DNA of 64,000 nt from Nocardioides dongkuii (GTDB lineage: Bacteria > Actinomycetota > Actinomycetes > Propionibacteriales > Nocardioidaceae): positions 558,001 to 622,000 of the forward strand of contig NZ_CP059903.1 in the NCBI RefSeq assembly GCF_014127485.1, in the 5' to 3' direction. Shown piece by piece: positions 43,820 through 53,549 of this stretch (the stretch's first letter is position 1; every line of letters begins with the position of its first letter). The notes below the pieces were generated by a model, which worked only from the letters and a program-made list of their open reading frames with translations, searched no databases and was not told where the DNA came from. The position numbers and the translations under genes were made by a program.

Positions 43820-46408
43820 ATGTTCGAGCGGTTCACCGACCGAGCCCGACGAGTTGTCGTGCTGGCCCAGGAAGAGGCCCGCATGCTCTCCCACAACTAC
43901 ATCGGCACCGAGCACATCCTGCTCGGGCTGATCCACGAGGGCGAGGGCGTTGCCGCCAAGGCCCTCGAGAGCCTCGACATCTCCCTGGAGGCCGTGCGCG
44001 CCCAGGTCGAGGAGATCATCGGCCAGGGCCAGCAGGCCCCCAGCGGCCACATCCCGTTCACCCCGCGCGCCAAGAAGGTGCTCGAGCTGTCCCTGCGCGA
44101 GGCGCTGCAGCTCGGTCACTCCTACATCGGCACCGAGCACATCCTGCTCGGCCTGATCCGCGAGGGCGAGGGCGTCGCCGCCCAGGTCCTGCAGAAGCTC
44201 GGCGCCGACCTGAACCGGGTCCGCCAGCAGGTCATCCAGCTGCTCTCCGGCTTCCAGGGCAAGGAGTCCGCGCAGTCGGCGGCCGCCGCGACCGGCGGCG
44301 GCGACGCGCCGTCGTCCTCGCTGGTGCTCGACCAGTTCGGCCGCAACCTGACCCAGGACGCCCGCGAGGGCAAGCTGGACCCGGTCATCGGGCGCGAGCA
44401 GGAGATCGAGCGGGTCATGCAGATCCTGTCCCGCCGCACGAAGAACAACCCCGTGCTGATCGGCGAGCCCGGCGTCGGCAAGACCACGATCGTCGAGGGC
44501 CTGGCCCAGGACATCGTCAAGGGCAACGTGCCCGAGACGCTCAAGGACAAGCAGATCTACACCCTCGACCTCGGCGCGCTGGTGGCCGGCAGCCGCTACC
44601 GCGGTGACTTCGAGGAGCGGCTGAAGAAGGTCCTCAAGGAGATCCGCACCCGCGGCGACATCGTGCTGTTCATCGACGAGATCCACACCCTCGTCGGCGC
44701 CGGCGCGGCCGAGGGCGCGATCGACGCCGCCAGCATCCTCAAGCCGATGCTGGCCCGCGGCGAGCTCCAGACCATCGGCGCGACCACCCTCGACGAGTAC
44801 CGCAAGTACCTCGAGAAGGACGCCGCCCTCGAGCGGCGCTTCCAGCCGATCCAGGTCGCCGAGCCCTCCATCGCGCACACGATCGAGATGCTCAAGGGCC
44901 TGCGCGACCGTTACGAGGCACACCACCGCGTGACGATCACCGACGAGGCGCTCGTGAGCGCTGCGACGCTGGCCGACCGCTACATCTCCGACCGGTTCCT
45001 CCCCGACAAGGCGATCGACCTCATCGACGAGGCCGGCTCGCGGCTGCGCATCCGCCGGATGACCGCCCCCGCCGACCTGCGCGAGTACGACGACAAGATC
45101 GCCGACGTCCGCCAGCGCAAGGAGGCGGCGATCGACGGGCAGGACTTCGAGGCCGCGGCCCGCCTGCGCGACGAGGAGAAGCAGCTGATCCTCAAGAAGT
45201 CCGAGCGCGAGAAGCAGTGGCGCGCGGGCGACATGGACGAGGTCGCGGAGGTCGACGAGGAGCTGATCGCCGAGGTGCTCGCCGTGGCGACCGGCATCCC
45301 GATCGTGAAGCTCTCCGAGGAGGAGTCCACCCGGCTGCTCAAGATGGAGGACGAGCTGCACAAGCGGGTCATCGGCCAGGACGAGGCCGTCAAGGCGCTC
45401 TCCCGGGCGATCCGGCGTACCCGCGCCGGCCTCAAGGACCCCAAGCGTCCCGGCGGCTCGTTCATCTTCGCCGGCCCGTCCGGTGTCGGTAAGACCTGGC
45501 TGTCCAAGACGCTCGCCGAGTTCCTCTTCGGCGACGAGGACTCGCTGATCCAGCTCGACATGAGCGAGTTCGGCGAGAAGCACACGATCTCGCGGCTCTT
45601 CGGCTCGCCTCCCGGCTACGTCGGCTACGAGGAGGGCGGCCAGCTCACCGAGAAGGTGCGGCGCAAGCCGTTCTCGGTCGTGCTCTTCGACGAGGTCGAG
45701 AAGGCGCACCCCGACATCTTCAACAGCCTGCTGCAGATCCTGGAGGAAGGTCGCCTGACCGACTCCCAGGGCCGGGTGGTCGACTTCAAGAACACCGTCA
45801 TCATCATGACCACCAACCTCGGCACCCGCGACATCAACAAGTCGGTCAACCTGGGCTTCCAGCAGTCCGGCGACGCCGCGGGCTCCTACGAGCGGATGAA
45901 GGGCAAGGTCTCCGACGAGCTCAAGCAGCACTTCCGGCCGGAGTTCCTCAACCGTGTCGACGAGATCGTCGTCTTCCCGCCGCTCTCCCGGGCGCAGATC
46001 GTCCAGATGGTCGACAACATGGTGGCCTCGGTGGAGCTGCGGATGCGCGACCGCGACATGCGGCTCGAGCTCACGCAGCCGGCCAAGGACCTGCTGGCCG
46101 AGCGCGGCTTCGACCCGGTCCTCGGGGCCCGGCCGCTGCGGCGCACGATCCAGCGCGAGATCGAGGACGCGCTCGCCGAGAAGATGCTCTTCGGCGAGGT
46201 CGGTCCCGGCATGATCGTGCTGGTCGACGTCGAGGGCGAGGGGCCGACCGCGACCTTCACCTTCGAGGGCCAGAAGGTCGGCGAGCTGCCCGACCTCCCG
46301 CCGTTCGAGACGGCGTCGGTCGAGCTCGGCGAGGGTCTGACCGAGGCCCTCGACGAGGGCGAGGAGCCCCGGCCGACCGACGTGCCGAAGTCCGGCAACG
46401 ACGGCTGA
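43820..46408 (+). CDS. clpC: ATP-dependent Clp protease ATP-binding subunit ClpC
   Basis: AAA+ unfoldase that feeds substrates to ClpP. The 862-residue product has two Clp-N repeats ([21 protein letters not shown]..., [12 protein letters not shown] twice), AAA1 with GEPGVGKT at 215-222, a UVR/M-domain-like segment ([32 protein letters not shown]), AAA2 with GPSGVGKT at 552-559, and the ClpP-docking LGF loop (NLGFQQ). CAGGAG precedes the ATG. A ClgR-type operator lies upstream and a strong bidirectional terminator follows. Confidence 0.97.
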   Translation: MFERFTDRARRVVVLAQEEARMLSHNYIGTEHILLGLIHEGEGVAAKALESLDISLEAVRAQVEEIIGQGQQAPSGHIPFTPRAKKVLELSLREALQLGHSYIGTEHILLGLIREGEGVAAQVLQKLGADLNRVRQQVIQLLSGFQGKESAQSAAAATGGGDAPSSSLVLDQFGRNLTQDAREGKLDPVIGREQEIERVMQILSRRTKNNPVLIGEPGVGKTTIVEGLAQDIVKGNVPETLKDKQIYTLDLGALVAGSRYRGDFEERLKKVLKEIRTRGDIVLFIDEIHTLVGAGAAEGAIDAASILKPMLARGELQTIGATTLDEYRKYLEKDAALERRFQPIQVAEPSIAHTIEMLKGLRDRYEAHHRVTITDEALVSAATLADRYISDRFLPDKAIDLIDEAGSRLRIRRMTAPADLREYDDKIADVRQRKEAAIDGQDFEAAARLRDEEKQLILKKSEREKQWRAGDMDEVAEVDEELIAEVLAVATGIPIVKLSEEESTRLLKMEDELHKRVIGQDEAVKALSRAIRRTRAGLKDPKRPGGSFIFAGPSGVGKTWLSKTLAEFLFGDEDSLIQLDMSEFGEKHTISRLFGSPPGYVGYEEGGQLTEKVRRKPFSVVLFDEVEKAHPDIFNSLLQILEEGRLTDSQGRVVDFKNTVIIMTTNLGTRDINKSVNLGFQQSGDAAGSYERMKGKVSDELKQHFRPEFLNRVDEIVVFPPLSRAQIVQMVDNMVASVELRMRDRDMRLELTQPAKDLLAERGFDPVLGARPLRRTIQREIEDALAEKMLFGEVGPGMIVLVDVEGEGPTATFTFEGQKVGELPDLPPFETASVELGEGLTEALDEGEEPRPTDVPKSGNDG

Positions 46409-46440
46409 CCGTCCACCCGGAGCTGAACCCGAGCTGAACC

Positions 46441-46479
46441 CGAACCGGCCCGGCCGCCTCGTGCGGCCGGGCCGGTTCG
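46441..46479. terminator. Strong bidirectional terminator between clpC and mutY
   Basis: A perfect 17-bp stem (46441-46457 with 46463-46479) closes a 5-base loop CTCGT. The arms begin CGAACCGGCC and end GGCCGGTTCG, and lie between convergent genes. A short direct repeat (AGCTGAACCCG, twice) lies just before it on the clpC side. Confidence 0.8.
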
Positions 46480-46495
46480 TCGTCCGGGGCCGGCG

Positions 46496-47362
46496 TCAGG
46501 GGAGCGCGTAGGTCGCGGGTCCGGTCCCGACGACGAGCCCGTCCTCGACGAGGCTGTCCAGGCAGCGCGCCCGCTGCGCCGCGTCCGCCCACACCGCCTC
46601 CAGGCTGCTCCGGTGCACCGCGCCCGGGCTGTCGCGGAGCACCGCCAGCAGCCGGCCCCGGCACTGGCGGTCGGTGCCGGCCCAGGCCTGCGTCTTCCGC
46701 GCCGGCCCGTCGTACGCCGGGTAGCCGGCCGCGCGCCAGGCGCACAGGTCGGCGACCGGGCAGGCCTCGCACCGCGGCCGGGCCGCCGTGCAGACCAGCG
46801 CGCCGAGCTCCATCACGGCGATCGACCAGGTGGCGGCGGTCGGCTCGTCCTCGGGCAGGAGGCCGACCGCGACCTCGCGCTCGGTGCGCGTGACCGAGGG
46901 CGCGGGCAGCGCCACCCCGCCCACGGCGCGGGCCAGCACCCGGCGCACGTTGGTGTCCAGCACGGCGTGGCGCTGCCCGAACGCGAAGGTGGCGACCGCG
47001 GCCGCGGTGTAGTCGCCCACGCCCGGGAGCGCGCGCAGCGCGGCGTACGACGAGGGCACCTCGCCGTCGTGGTCGGCGAGGATCGCGGCGGCCGCGGCGT
47101 GCAGCCGCAGCGCGCGACGGGGGTAGCCGAGCCGGCCCCAGGCCCGCACCGCCTCGCCGGCCGGCTCGGCCGCGAGCGCGGCGGGCGTCGGCCACCGCTC
47201 CAGCCAGGCCTCGTGGACGGGGAGCACCCGGGCGACCGGGGTCTGCTGGAGCATCAGCTCCGAGACCAGCACCGACCACGGGGTGGCGCTCGGCCCGCGC
47301 CACGGGAGCTCGCGGGCGTGGACGTCGTACCACCGCAGCAGGGGGTCGTGGAGCGCGCTCAT
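46496..47362 (-). CDS. mutY: A/G-specific adenine glycosylase
   Basis: Removes A mispaired with 8-oxoG or G. The 288-residue product has SELMLQQTPVARV (catalytic Glu35), the helix-hairpin-helix LPGVGDYTAAAV, VLDTNVRRVLAR, and the [4Fe-4S] cysteines spaced C-x6-C-x2-C-x5-C (CTAARPRCEACPVADLC). It lacks the full NUDT1-like C-terminal domain of longer MutY proteins, since about 50 residues follow the cluster, a compact form also seen in Actinobacteria. It converges on clpC and sits near disA and radA, as in M. tuberculosis. Confidence 0.94.
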   Translation of the reverse strand: MSALHDPLLRWYDVHARELPWRGPSATPWSVLVSELMLQQTPVARVLPVHEAWLERWPTPAALAAEPAGEAVRAWGRLGYPRRALRLHAAAAAILADHDGEVPSSYAALRALPGVGDYTAAAVATFAFGQRHAVLDTNVRRVLARAVGGVALPAPSVTRTEREVAVGLLPEDEPTAATWSIAVMELGALVCTAARPRCEACPVADLCAWRAAGYPAYDGPARKTQAWAGTDRQCRGRLLAVLRDSPGAVHRSSLEAVWADAAQRARCLDSLVEDGLVVGTGPATYALP

Positions 47363-47429
47363 CGCCGCTCATCCTGCCTCTCGTGCGGGAGCGTCGGTGT
47401 GGCACCCCGGACTGCGGGGCCGCCGTCGA

Positions 47430-47435
47430 TACGGT
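47430..47435 (+). promoter_or_regulatory. -10 element TACGGT for the Lys-tailed protein gene
   Basis: TACGGT, a 7-base spacer and ATG at 47443 with no Shine-Dalgarno: the leaderless pattern again. Confidence 0.5.
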
Positions 47436-47442
47436 GGCCGGC

Positions 47443-48312
47443 ATGACTGCGACGCGGCGACCGCTGACCCGGGGGCCGTTGCCCGCCGGGGTGTACTGGC
47501 GCCGACGCCTGCTCGTCCTGGGCGTCGCGCTGCTCCTGGTCCTCGGCCTCGGCCGGCTGCTCGGCGGCGGCAGCGACGGCTCCTCCGAGGGGGACGACTC
47601 CGCGCGGCTCTCCGGCGCGGCCGCGTCGCCGTCCGGGTCGGCCGACGACGCCTCGCCGACGTCCTCCGCCGGGCCGCGGCCCGACGCCCGCCCCCGCAAG
47701 GAGCGGAGGACCCCGGCGGCGCCGACCAGCACCGTCCCGGTGCCCGCCGTGCCCGACGGCCCGTGCGTCGACAGCGACATCTCGGTGACCCCGTCGGTGA
47801 CCGAGGCGGTCGCGGGTCAAGGGGTGGTCTTCGCCCTCGAGCTGCGCACGATCACCGACGACGCCTGCACCTGGAAGGTCTCGCCGCGCTCGCTGACCCT
47901 CAAGGTCACCTCGGGCACCGACGACATCTGGTCGACCCGGGAGTGCCCGCGGCCGGTGCCCGACCAGGACGTCACCGTCCGGCGGGAGATCCCGACGACG
48001 CTGGTCGTGGAGTGGAACGCCCGTCGCTCCGACGAGGAGTGCTCGGGCCTGACCGACTGGGCGATGCTCGGCTGGTACCACGTCTCGGCCGCCGCGCTCG
48101 GTGGTGAGCCCGCCGAGGTGCAGTTCGAGCTGGTCCGCGCGACGGACGAGGTCACCGTCGCCCCGGAGCCGAAGTCGGACGAGCAGGACGACCCGGAGAA
48201 GAAGAAGAAGAACAAGAAGAAGAAGGACCGCGAGCAGGACGGCGCGAAGCAGAAGCAGAAGCAGCGGCCGTCGGCCGAGCCGTCCGGCGCGGTGGAGCCG
48301 GATCAGACGTAG
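47443..48312 (+). CDS. Membrane-anchored protein with a Lys-rich tail, function unknown
   Basis: 289 residues. Basic start, one transmembrane helix (about 23-40), then a low-complexity Ser/Asp/Pro linker to about 105. A folded extracytoplasmic domain follows (about 107-245) with several Cys (GPCVDSDI, DDACTW, TRECPRP, DEECSG), probably disulfide-bonded, resembling an Ig-like or DUF4232-like beta domain. The C-terminal 45 residues are highly charged, with runs such as KKKKNKKKK. The 3' end overlaps the disA stop by ten bases. I do not recognise the family with confidence. Confidence 0.75.
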   Translation: MTATRRPLTRGPLPAGVYWRRRLLVLGVALLLVLGLGRLLGGGSDGSSEGDDSARLSGAAASPSGSADDASPTSSAGPRPDARPRKERRTPAAPTSTVPVPAVPDGPCVDSDISVTPSVTEAVAGQGVVFALELRTITDDACTWKVSPRSLTLKVTSGTDDIWSTRECPRPVPDQDVTVRREIPTTLVVEWNARRSDEECSGLTDWAMLGWYHVSAAALGGEPAEVQFELVRATDEVTVAPEPKSDEQDDPEKKKKNKKKKDREQDGAKQKQKQRPSAEPSGAVEPDQT

Positions 48313-49385
48313 CGCTCGAGGATCGTCGACTCGGCCAGCCGGGAGAGGCCCTCGCGCACGCTGCGGGCGCGCAGCTCGCCGACGCCCTCGACGGCCTGGA
48401 GGTCGTCGATGCCGGCCGAGAGCAGCTTCTGCAGCGTCCCGAAGTGGTCGACGAGCCGGTCGACCACGGAGCCCGGGAGCCGCGGCACCTTGGCGAGCAG
48501 CCGGTAGCCGCGCGGGGCGACGGCCCCGTCGAGGTGTTCGCCGTTGCCGAGGCCGAGGACCCGCGCCGCGGACGCCGGGTCGACCAGCTCGGTGGCCGAG
48601 AGCGCCTCGAGCCTGCCGAGCAGCTCCTCGGGGCTGCGGGAGCGCCGCCCGGAGGGCAGGTAGTCGCGGATGACCAGCTCGCGCTCGGCGTCCACGCCGG
48701 TGACCAGCTCCTCGAGCTGGAGGGTGAGCAGCCGGCCGTCGGTGCCGAGCTCGAGGACGTAGTCCTCGATCTCGCGGGCGATGCGGGTGACCATCTCGAG
48801 ACGCTGGGCCACGACCGCGACGTCGCGCACCGTGACCAGGTCCTCGATCTCCAGCGCGGAGAGGGTGCTGGAGACCTCGTCGAGGCGCAGCTTGTACCGC
48901 TCCAGGGTCGCCAGCGCCTGGTTGGCGCGGGAGAGGATCTGGCCGGAGTCCTCGAGCACGTGGCGGGTCTCCCCGACGTACGCCGCGATGATCTGCATCG
49001 ACTGGGACACCGAGATGACCGGGAAGCCGGTCTGCCGGGCGACCCGGTCGGCGGTGCGGTGCCGGGTGCCGGTCTCCTCCGACGGGATGGTGTGGTCGGG
49101 CATCAGGTGGACCGCGGCGCGGATGATCCGCGTGAGGTCCTTGTCGATGATGATCCCGCCGTCCATCTTGGCCAGCTCGCGCAGCCCGGTGGCGGTGAAC
49201 GGCACGTCGAGCACGAAGCCGCCGGTGGAGATGGACTCGACGGTCTTGTCGTTGCCGAGGACGATCAGCGCGCCGGTGCGGCCGCGCAGGATCCGCTCGA
49301 GCCCGTCGCGCATCGCGGTGCCGGGTGCGATCGAGGCGAGGGTCTCCCGGAGGCGCAGTACCTCGTCCGAGCGGTCGGTGGCCAC
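48303..49385 (-). CDS. disA: DNA integrity scanning protein DisA (diadenylate cyclase)
   Basis: Makes c-di-AMP from ATP and scans DNA for lesions. The 360-residue product has the DAC domain with RHR at 108-110 and the nucleotide loop at 75-77, which reads DGG rather than the usual DGA. A linker helix and C-terminal helix-hairpin-helix domain (about 290-355) follow, including SVVDRLVDHFGTLQKLLSAGIDDLQAVEGVGELRARSV. The start is GTG with GAAGGGA upstream. The gene is downstream of radA on the same strand, the order known in M. tuberculosis. Confidence 0.95.
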   Translation of the reverse strand: MATDRSDEVLRLRETLASIAPGTAMRDGLERILRGRTGALIVLGNDKTVESISTGGFVLDVPFTATGLRELAKMDGGIIIDKDLTRIIRAAVHLMPDHTIPSEETGTRHRTADRVARQTGFPVISVSQSMQIIAAYVGETRHVLEDSGQILSRANQALATLERYKLRLDEVSSTLSALEIEDLVTVRDVAVVAQRLEMVTRIAREIEDYVLELGTDGRLLTLQLEELVTGVDAERELVIRDYLPSGRRSRSPEELLGRLEALSATELVDPASAARVLGLGNGEHLDGAVAPRGYRLLAKVPRLPGSVVDRLVDHFGTLQKLLSAGIDDLQAVEGVGELRARSVREGLSRLAESTILERYV

Positions 49386-49462
49386 CAGCCGGGTCCCTTC
49401 GTCAACGTCGCGGCCCCTCCGCCGCTGGCCAGGAGTCTAGTGGCACGGCTCGGCGTCGGGGG

Positions 49463-50899
49463 TCACTCGGCGACGTCGCGGAGCGGCGCGCTGCGCTCGC
49501 CGGTCAGCCGGAGCAGGCGGAGCGCCGAGGCGACGTCCGGGACCTCGACCACACGCATGCCGTCGACGAAGCGCGGCTCGCGGCGCTGGGCGGCCCAGGC
49601 GGGGGTGCGGCTGCCGGGCCCCGCGGGCACGACGGCGACCTGGAAGCCCAGCCGGGCGGCCTCGGCGAGGCGCTGGGGCAGGTCGCGGACCCGGCGCAGC
49701 TCGCCGGCCAGGCCGATCTCGCCCATCGCCACCACGCCGCGCGGCGGGATGGCGCCGGTGCTGGCGGAGGCGAGCGCCACGGCGACCGCGAGGTCGACCG
49801 CGGGCTCGCCGAGGCGGGCGCCACCGACCGTGGAGGCGAAGACGTCCTGGTTGTGCAGGCGGATGCCGCAGTGCTGCTGGAGGACGGCCAGCACCATCGC
49901 CATCCGGGACCCGTCCAGGCCCGAGGTCGTCCGCCGGGGACGCTCGAGCGCGGACGTGGTCACCAGCGCCTGCACCTCGGCGAGCAGCGGGCGGCGCCCC
50001 TCCATGGTGACGGCCACGCAGCTGCCGGGAACCTGGGCGTGGTGGTTCTCGACGAAGAGACCGGTGGGGTCGGCGACCGCGGTGATGCCCTCGGGGGAGA
50101 GGTCGAAGCAGCCGACCTCGTCGACGGGGCCGAAGCGGTTCTTCATCGCGCGCAGCATCCGGAACCGGGAGCTGCCCTCGCCCTCGAACTGCAGCACCAC
50201 GTCGACGAGGTGCTCGAGCACGCGCGGGCCCGCGATCGAGCCGTCCTTGGTGACGTGGCCGACGAGGACCGTGGTGATGTTGCGGGTCTTCGCGACCCGC
50301 ACCAGCGCGGCCGCGACCTCCTTGACCTGGGTGACGCCGCCCGGGACTCCCTCGGTGCCGGAGGCGCCGATGGTCTGGACCGAGTCGACGACCAGCAGGG
50401 TGGGGCGTACCTGCTCGATGTGGGTGAGCACGGCGCCGAGGTCCGTCTCGGCGGCGAGGTAGAGCTCGTCGTGCACGCCGCCGGTGCGGTCGGCCCGCAG
50501 CCGCACCTGGGAGGCCGACTCCTCGCCGGTGACGTAGAGCGTGCGCTGGCCCGAGCGGGCGGTCTGGGCGGCCACCTCGAGCAGCAGGGTGCTCTTGCCG
50601 ACGCCGGGCTCGCCGGCGAGCAGGATCGCGGCGCCGGGCACCAGCCCGCCGCCGAGCACCCGGTCGAGCTCGGCGACACCGCTGAGCCGGAAGGCGGCGT
50701 CCTCCACCGAGACCTGGCCGATCGGCACCGCCGGGGTGGTGACGGGCGCGGCCGCCGTGCGCCCCGAGGGGGCGGCGGCCTCGGCCACCGAGCCCCACGC
50801 CTGGCACTCCCCGCAGCGGCCGACCCACTTGCCGGTCTCCCAGCCGCACTCGGCGCAGCGGTAGGCGGGGCGGGGCGGCTTCGCTGCGGTCTTGGCCAT
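49463..50899 (-). CDS. radA: DNA repair protein RadA
   Basis: RecA-like helicase that promotes branch migration in recombination. The 478-residue product has the C4 zinc finger (Cys15, Cys18, Cys29, Cys32 in CAECGWETGKWVGRCGEC), Walker A GEPGVGKST, the RadA-specific KNRFG motif, and a Lon-protease-like C-terminal domain. The ATG at 50899 lacks a Shine-Dalgarno but has a TAGGTT hexamer six bases upstream. It precedes disA by 77 bases. Confidence 0.96.
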   Translation of the reverse strand: MAKTAAKPPRPAYRCAECGWETGKWVGRCGECQAWGSVAEAAAPSGRTAAAPVTTPAVPIGQVSVEDAAFRLSGVAELDRVLGGGLVPGAAILLAGEPGVGKSTLLLEVAAQTARSGQRTLYVTGEESASQVRLRADRTGGVHDELYLAAETDLGAVLTHIEQVRPTLLVVDSVQTIGASGTEGVPGGVTQVKEVAAALVRVAKTRNITTVLVGHVTKDGSIAGPRVLEHLVDVVLQFEGEGSSRFRMLRAMKNRFGPVDEVGCFDLSPEGITAVADPTGLFVENHHAQVPGSCVAVTMEGRRPLLAEVQALVTTSALERPRRTTSGLDGSRMAMVLAVLQQHCGIRLHNQDVFASTVGGARLGEPAVDLAVAVALASASTGAIPPRGVVAMGEIGLAGELRRVRDLPQRLAEAARLGFQVAVVPAGPGSRTPAWAAQRREPRFVDGMRVVEVPDVASALRLLRLTGERSAPLRDVAE

Positions 50900-50905
50900 G
50901 CCCGC

Positions 50906-50911
50906 AACCTA
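50906..50911 (-). promoter_or_regulatory. -10 element TAGGTT for leaderless radA
   Basis: On the minus strand TAGGTT is followed by six bases and the radA ATG at 50899, without a Shine-Dalgarno. Confidence 0.55.
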
Positions 50912-51004
50912 GGCGACCCCGCCGACAACCGGTGGCAGCCCACCCCGCGGGGTGAACGGCGGACGGCGGCGTCCGGTAGGCGGGCGATCGCTCGACGCCG
51001 TCGT

Positions 51005-51026
51005 TATGCTGCCGGTTGGATCGATC
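51005..51026 (+). promoter_or_regulatory. Promoter and possible operator of the LacI-family gene
   Basis: TATGCT (51005-51010) is a good -10. The perfect palindrome GATCGATC (51019-51026) lies at the predicted start of transcription, inside TTGGATCGATCAAG, where LacI-family repressors commonly bind for autorepression. The palindrome is short, so the operator call is tentative. Confidence 0.4.
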
Positions 51027-51058
51027 AAGTCCGCGCCGGACGGGGGAAGGAGGGCGAG

Positions 51059-52090
51059 ATGGCCAGGAGCCCGGGACGGGTCGCGTCGGCGGCCCCGACC
51101 CTCGCCGACGTCGCCGACCTCGCGGGGGTCTCGCGCCAGACCGTGTCGAACGCGGTCAACAACCCCGACCTGCTGCGCGCCGACACCCTGCTGCGGGTGC
51201 AGGAGGCGATCACCTCCCTCGGGTACCTGCCCAACCGGGCGGCCCGCAACCTGCGCACCCGCGCCTCGCACCTGATCGGGTTGCGGATCATGCCGGTCCA
51301 GGAGGGCAACGCGAACGCCACCATGGACCGGTTCGTGCACTCGCTGGTCGACACCTCGCGCGAGGCCGGCTACCACGTGCTGCTGTTCGCCGGCGACCCC
51401 GACGAGCCCCTCACGGGGTACGACGACCTGCTCCGCTCGACCGCCGTCGACGCGTTCGTGGTGACCGACACCTACCTCGGCAACCCCCAGGCGACCTGGC
51501 TGCAGTCGCGCCGCGCGCCGTTCGTCGCGTTCGGCCGCCCGTGGGCCGACCCGGAGGCCACCCACCCCTGGGTCGACGTGGACGGCGCCGCCGGCTGCGA
51601 CCTGGCGACCTCCCACCTGCTGGACCGCGGGCACGAGCGGGTCGCCTGGATCGGCTGGCGCAAGGACTCCTTCATCGGCGAGGACCGCCGCTCCGGCTGG
51701 GGCCGCGCGATGCGCGCCCGCGGCCTCCCGACCACCGGCCTCGCCTCCCGCGTCGAGGACTCGGTCGCCTCCGGCCGGGGCGCCAGCGCCGTGCTGCTCG
51801 ACGAGGCCCGGCCCACGGCGTTCGTCTGCGCCAGCGACACCCTGGCCATGGGCGTGCTGCACACGCTCGCCGAGCGGGGCCTGGTCGCCGGCCGCGACAT
51901 CGCCGTCGTCGGCTTCGACGACTCCCAGGTCGCCCAGGTCGTCCCGGCCGGCCTCACCTCCGTGCGGCAGCCGCTCGAGGACGTCGCCATCGAGATCGTG
52001 ACCGCGCTGGAGGGGCTGCTCGGCCACCCGCCCACCGCCCACGCCGGGGTGCTGCTCGAGCCGACGCTCACCGTGCGCGGGTCGAGCTGA
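51059..52090 (+). CDS. LacI-family transcriptional regulator
   Basis: 343 residues. The N-terminal HTH is TLADVADLAGVSRQTVSNAVNNPDLLRADTLLRVQEAI (about 14-51) with the hinge region LGYLPNRAARNL, then a periplasmic-binding-like sugar domain (IVGFDDS-type end: AVVGFDDSQVAQVVPAGLTSV). GGAAGGAGG precedes the ATG at 51059. No transport or catabolic operon adjoins it, so its effector and targets are unknown; it may act elsewhere. Confidence 0.92.
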   Translation: MARSPGRVASAAPTLADVADLAGVSRQTVSNAVNNPDLLRADTLLRVQEAITSLGYLPNRAARNLRTRASHLIGLRIMPVQEGNANATMDRFVHSLVDTSREAGYHVLLFAGDPDEPLTGYDDLLRSTAVDAFVVTDTYLGNPQATWLQSRRAPFVAFGRPWADPEATHPWVDVDGAAGCDLATSHLLDRGHERVAWIGWRKDSFIGEDRRSGWGRAMRARGLPTTGLASRVEDSVASGRGASAVLLDEARPTAFVCASDTLAMGVLHTLAERGLVAGRDIAVVGFDDSQVAQVVPAGLTSVRQPLEDVAIEIVTALEGLLGHPPTAHAGVLLEPTLTVRGSS

Positions 52091-52103
52091 CCCAGCAGTC
52101 GAC

Positions 52104-52802
52104 TCAGAAGTCCTTGGACCACAGGTTGACGGCGTAGTCGACCTCGGTGCCCTCGTGGGTCGCGAGCACGTCGTCGGCGACCTGGGGCACCAGCTCGATG
52201 CGGACGACGGCCTCGAGGTCCGCGCGCGACGTGAACGACCAGCGCACGTCGACCGGCGTACGCCGCCAGTCGCGCGCCGTCCAGAAGCGCTCGACGGCGT
52301 CCGGGTCCACCTCGGGGTAGCTGCGCCGGAACCAGCCGCCGAACGTGGAGCGCGTCGGGTCGTTGTCGATCACGAACGCCGTGCCGCCGCGGCGTACCAC
52401 CCGGTCCAGCTCGGCGAGCCCCGGCTCGCAGCCGGGCCCGAAGAAGTACGCCCAGCGGGCGTGCACGACGTCGACGGAGCGGTCGGGGAGCGGCAGCGCC
52501 TGGGCGGTGCCCTGCTCGACCCGGACGGCGGCGAGCCGGCGGGTACGGCGGCGCGCGATCGCGGCCAGGTCCGGGTGCGGCTCGACGCCGACCACCGAGG
52601 CGGCGGTCTGCGCGAACCGCGGCAGGTGGAAGCCGGTCCCGCACCCGACGTCGAGCACGTCCCGACCGGCCCAGGTCGCCTGCGCGGCCATCGCGGCCTC
52701 GAGCAGGCCGTCGGGGTCGACGGCGCGGTTCTCGATCTCGTACGTCGCGGGGTGGTGCCAGATGTTGGGGCTGGGCCGCGCCCCGGCGAGCGGGCTGCTC
52801 AT
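52104..52802 (-). CDS. Class I SAM-dependent methyltransferase
   Basis: 232 residues with a Methyltransf_11-like fold: motif I VLDVGCGTGFHLPRF (about 49-63), VGVEPHPDL (acidic end of beta 2), ALPLPDRSVDVVHARWAYFF and RVVRRGGTAFV. The acceptor is unknown. It lies 16 bases after the VOC-protein gene on the same strand, so they are probably co-transcribed; the pairing gives no further clue. Confidence 0.85.
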   Translation of the reverse strand: MSSPLAGARPSPNIWHHPATYEIENRAVDPDGLLEAAMAAQATWAGRDVLDVGCGTGFHLPRFAQTAASVVGVEPHPDLAAIARRRTRRLAAVRVEQGTAQALPLPDRSVDVVHARWAYFFGPGCEPGLAELDRVVRRGGTAFVIDNDPTRSTFGGWFRRSYPEVDPDAVERFWTARDWRRTPVDVRWSFTSRADLEAVVRIELVPQVADDVLATHEGTEVDYAVNLWSKDF

Positions 52803-52818
52803 CGGACCGCGGAGCCGC

Positions 52819-53457
52819 TCAGATGCGGACCAGGCCGTGCGGGGTCTGCACCTTGGCGGCGATGACGCCGGGGGTGCCGTGCGGTGCGACCCAGTCGACC
52901 TTGACGTCCTCGAGCGGCGCCTCGACGGTCTCGCCGAGCCACTCGCTCACCCGCAGCGGGTCGCCGGCGATCTCCAGGGAGGCCAGCGAGTACTCGCCGT
53001 CGGCCCCGGCGCTCGGGTGCAGGGCGGGCGGGACCTCCCACTCGACGAAGAACGGGAGCTGCGGGTCGGCGATCAGGCCGTTGACGCCGATCTGCTTCCA
53101 GCGCAGCTCGGTGCCGTCGGGGCGGTGCCGGTTGCCCTGGGCCGCCTCCCGGCCCAGGCGGGTCTCGACGGCGGAGATGTCGGGCACGGCGACGACCCAG
53201 CCGAGCCACCCGCCGCCGAGGGCGGAGCGGGCGCGGACGGCCTGGCCGAACGGCGCCTTGTCGGAGGCCGGGTGGTCGAGCACCTCGACGATCTCCAGGT
53301 AGGTGCCGCCGGCGAGCGGCATCGTCATGTTGCGGGTGCCGAAGCGAGGATGCACCCCACCGTCGACGAAGGGGCGACCGAGCAGGGCCCCGATGCGCTG
53401 GGCCGTGCCGGCGAGTCCGTCCGGTCCAGCTGCGTACGAGAGGTGATCCAAGCGCAT
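52819..53457 (-). CDS. VOC-superfamily (glyoxalase-like) protein
   Basis: 212 residues. It starts LDHLSYAAGPDGLAGTAQRIGALLG and continues VHPRFGTRNMTMPLAGGTYLEIVEVLDHP, the paired beta-alpha-beta-beta-beta modules of the glyoxalase-like domain (Glyoxalase_3 type). His and Glu residues in these segments may bind a metal. ATG 53457 is used; it has no clear Shine-Dalgarno. The substrate is unknown. Confidence 0.85.
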   Translation of the reverse strand: MRLDHLSYAAGPDGLAGTAQRIGALLGRPFVDGGVHPRFGTRNMTMPLAGGTYLEIVEVLDHPASDKAPFGQAVRARSALGGGWLGWVVAVPDISAVETRLGREAAQGNRHRPDGTELRWKQIGVNGLIADPQLPFFVEWEVPPALHPSAGADGEYSLASLEIAGDPLRVSEWLGETVEAPLEDVKVDWVAPHGTPGVIAAKVQTPHGLVRI

Positions 53458-53549
53458 AGCAGAGATTGTGGGCGAGCCGCTCGGGCCTCCCCACAGCGGG
53501 GTCGGGATCTCTTGACGTCGAGAGGTCGTGTCGAAGATCTCACCCCGGC

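Noticed and set aside
46420..46445. Direct repeat AGCTGAACCCG twice after clpC, as a possible attachment site or repeat element
   Set aside because: Only two short copies next to a terminator and no integrase or other mobile-element signal; more likely a local duplication.
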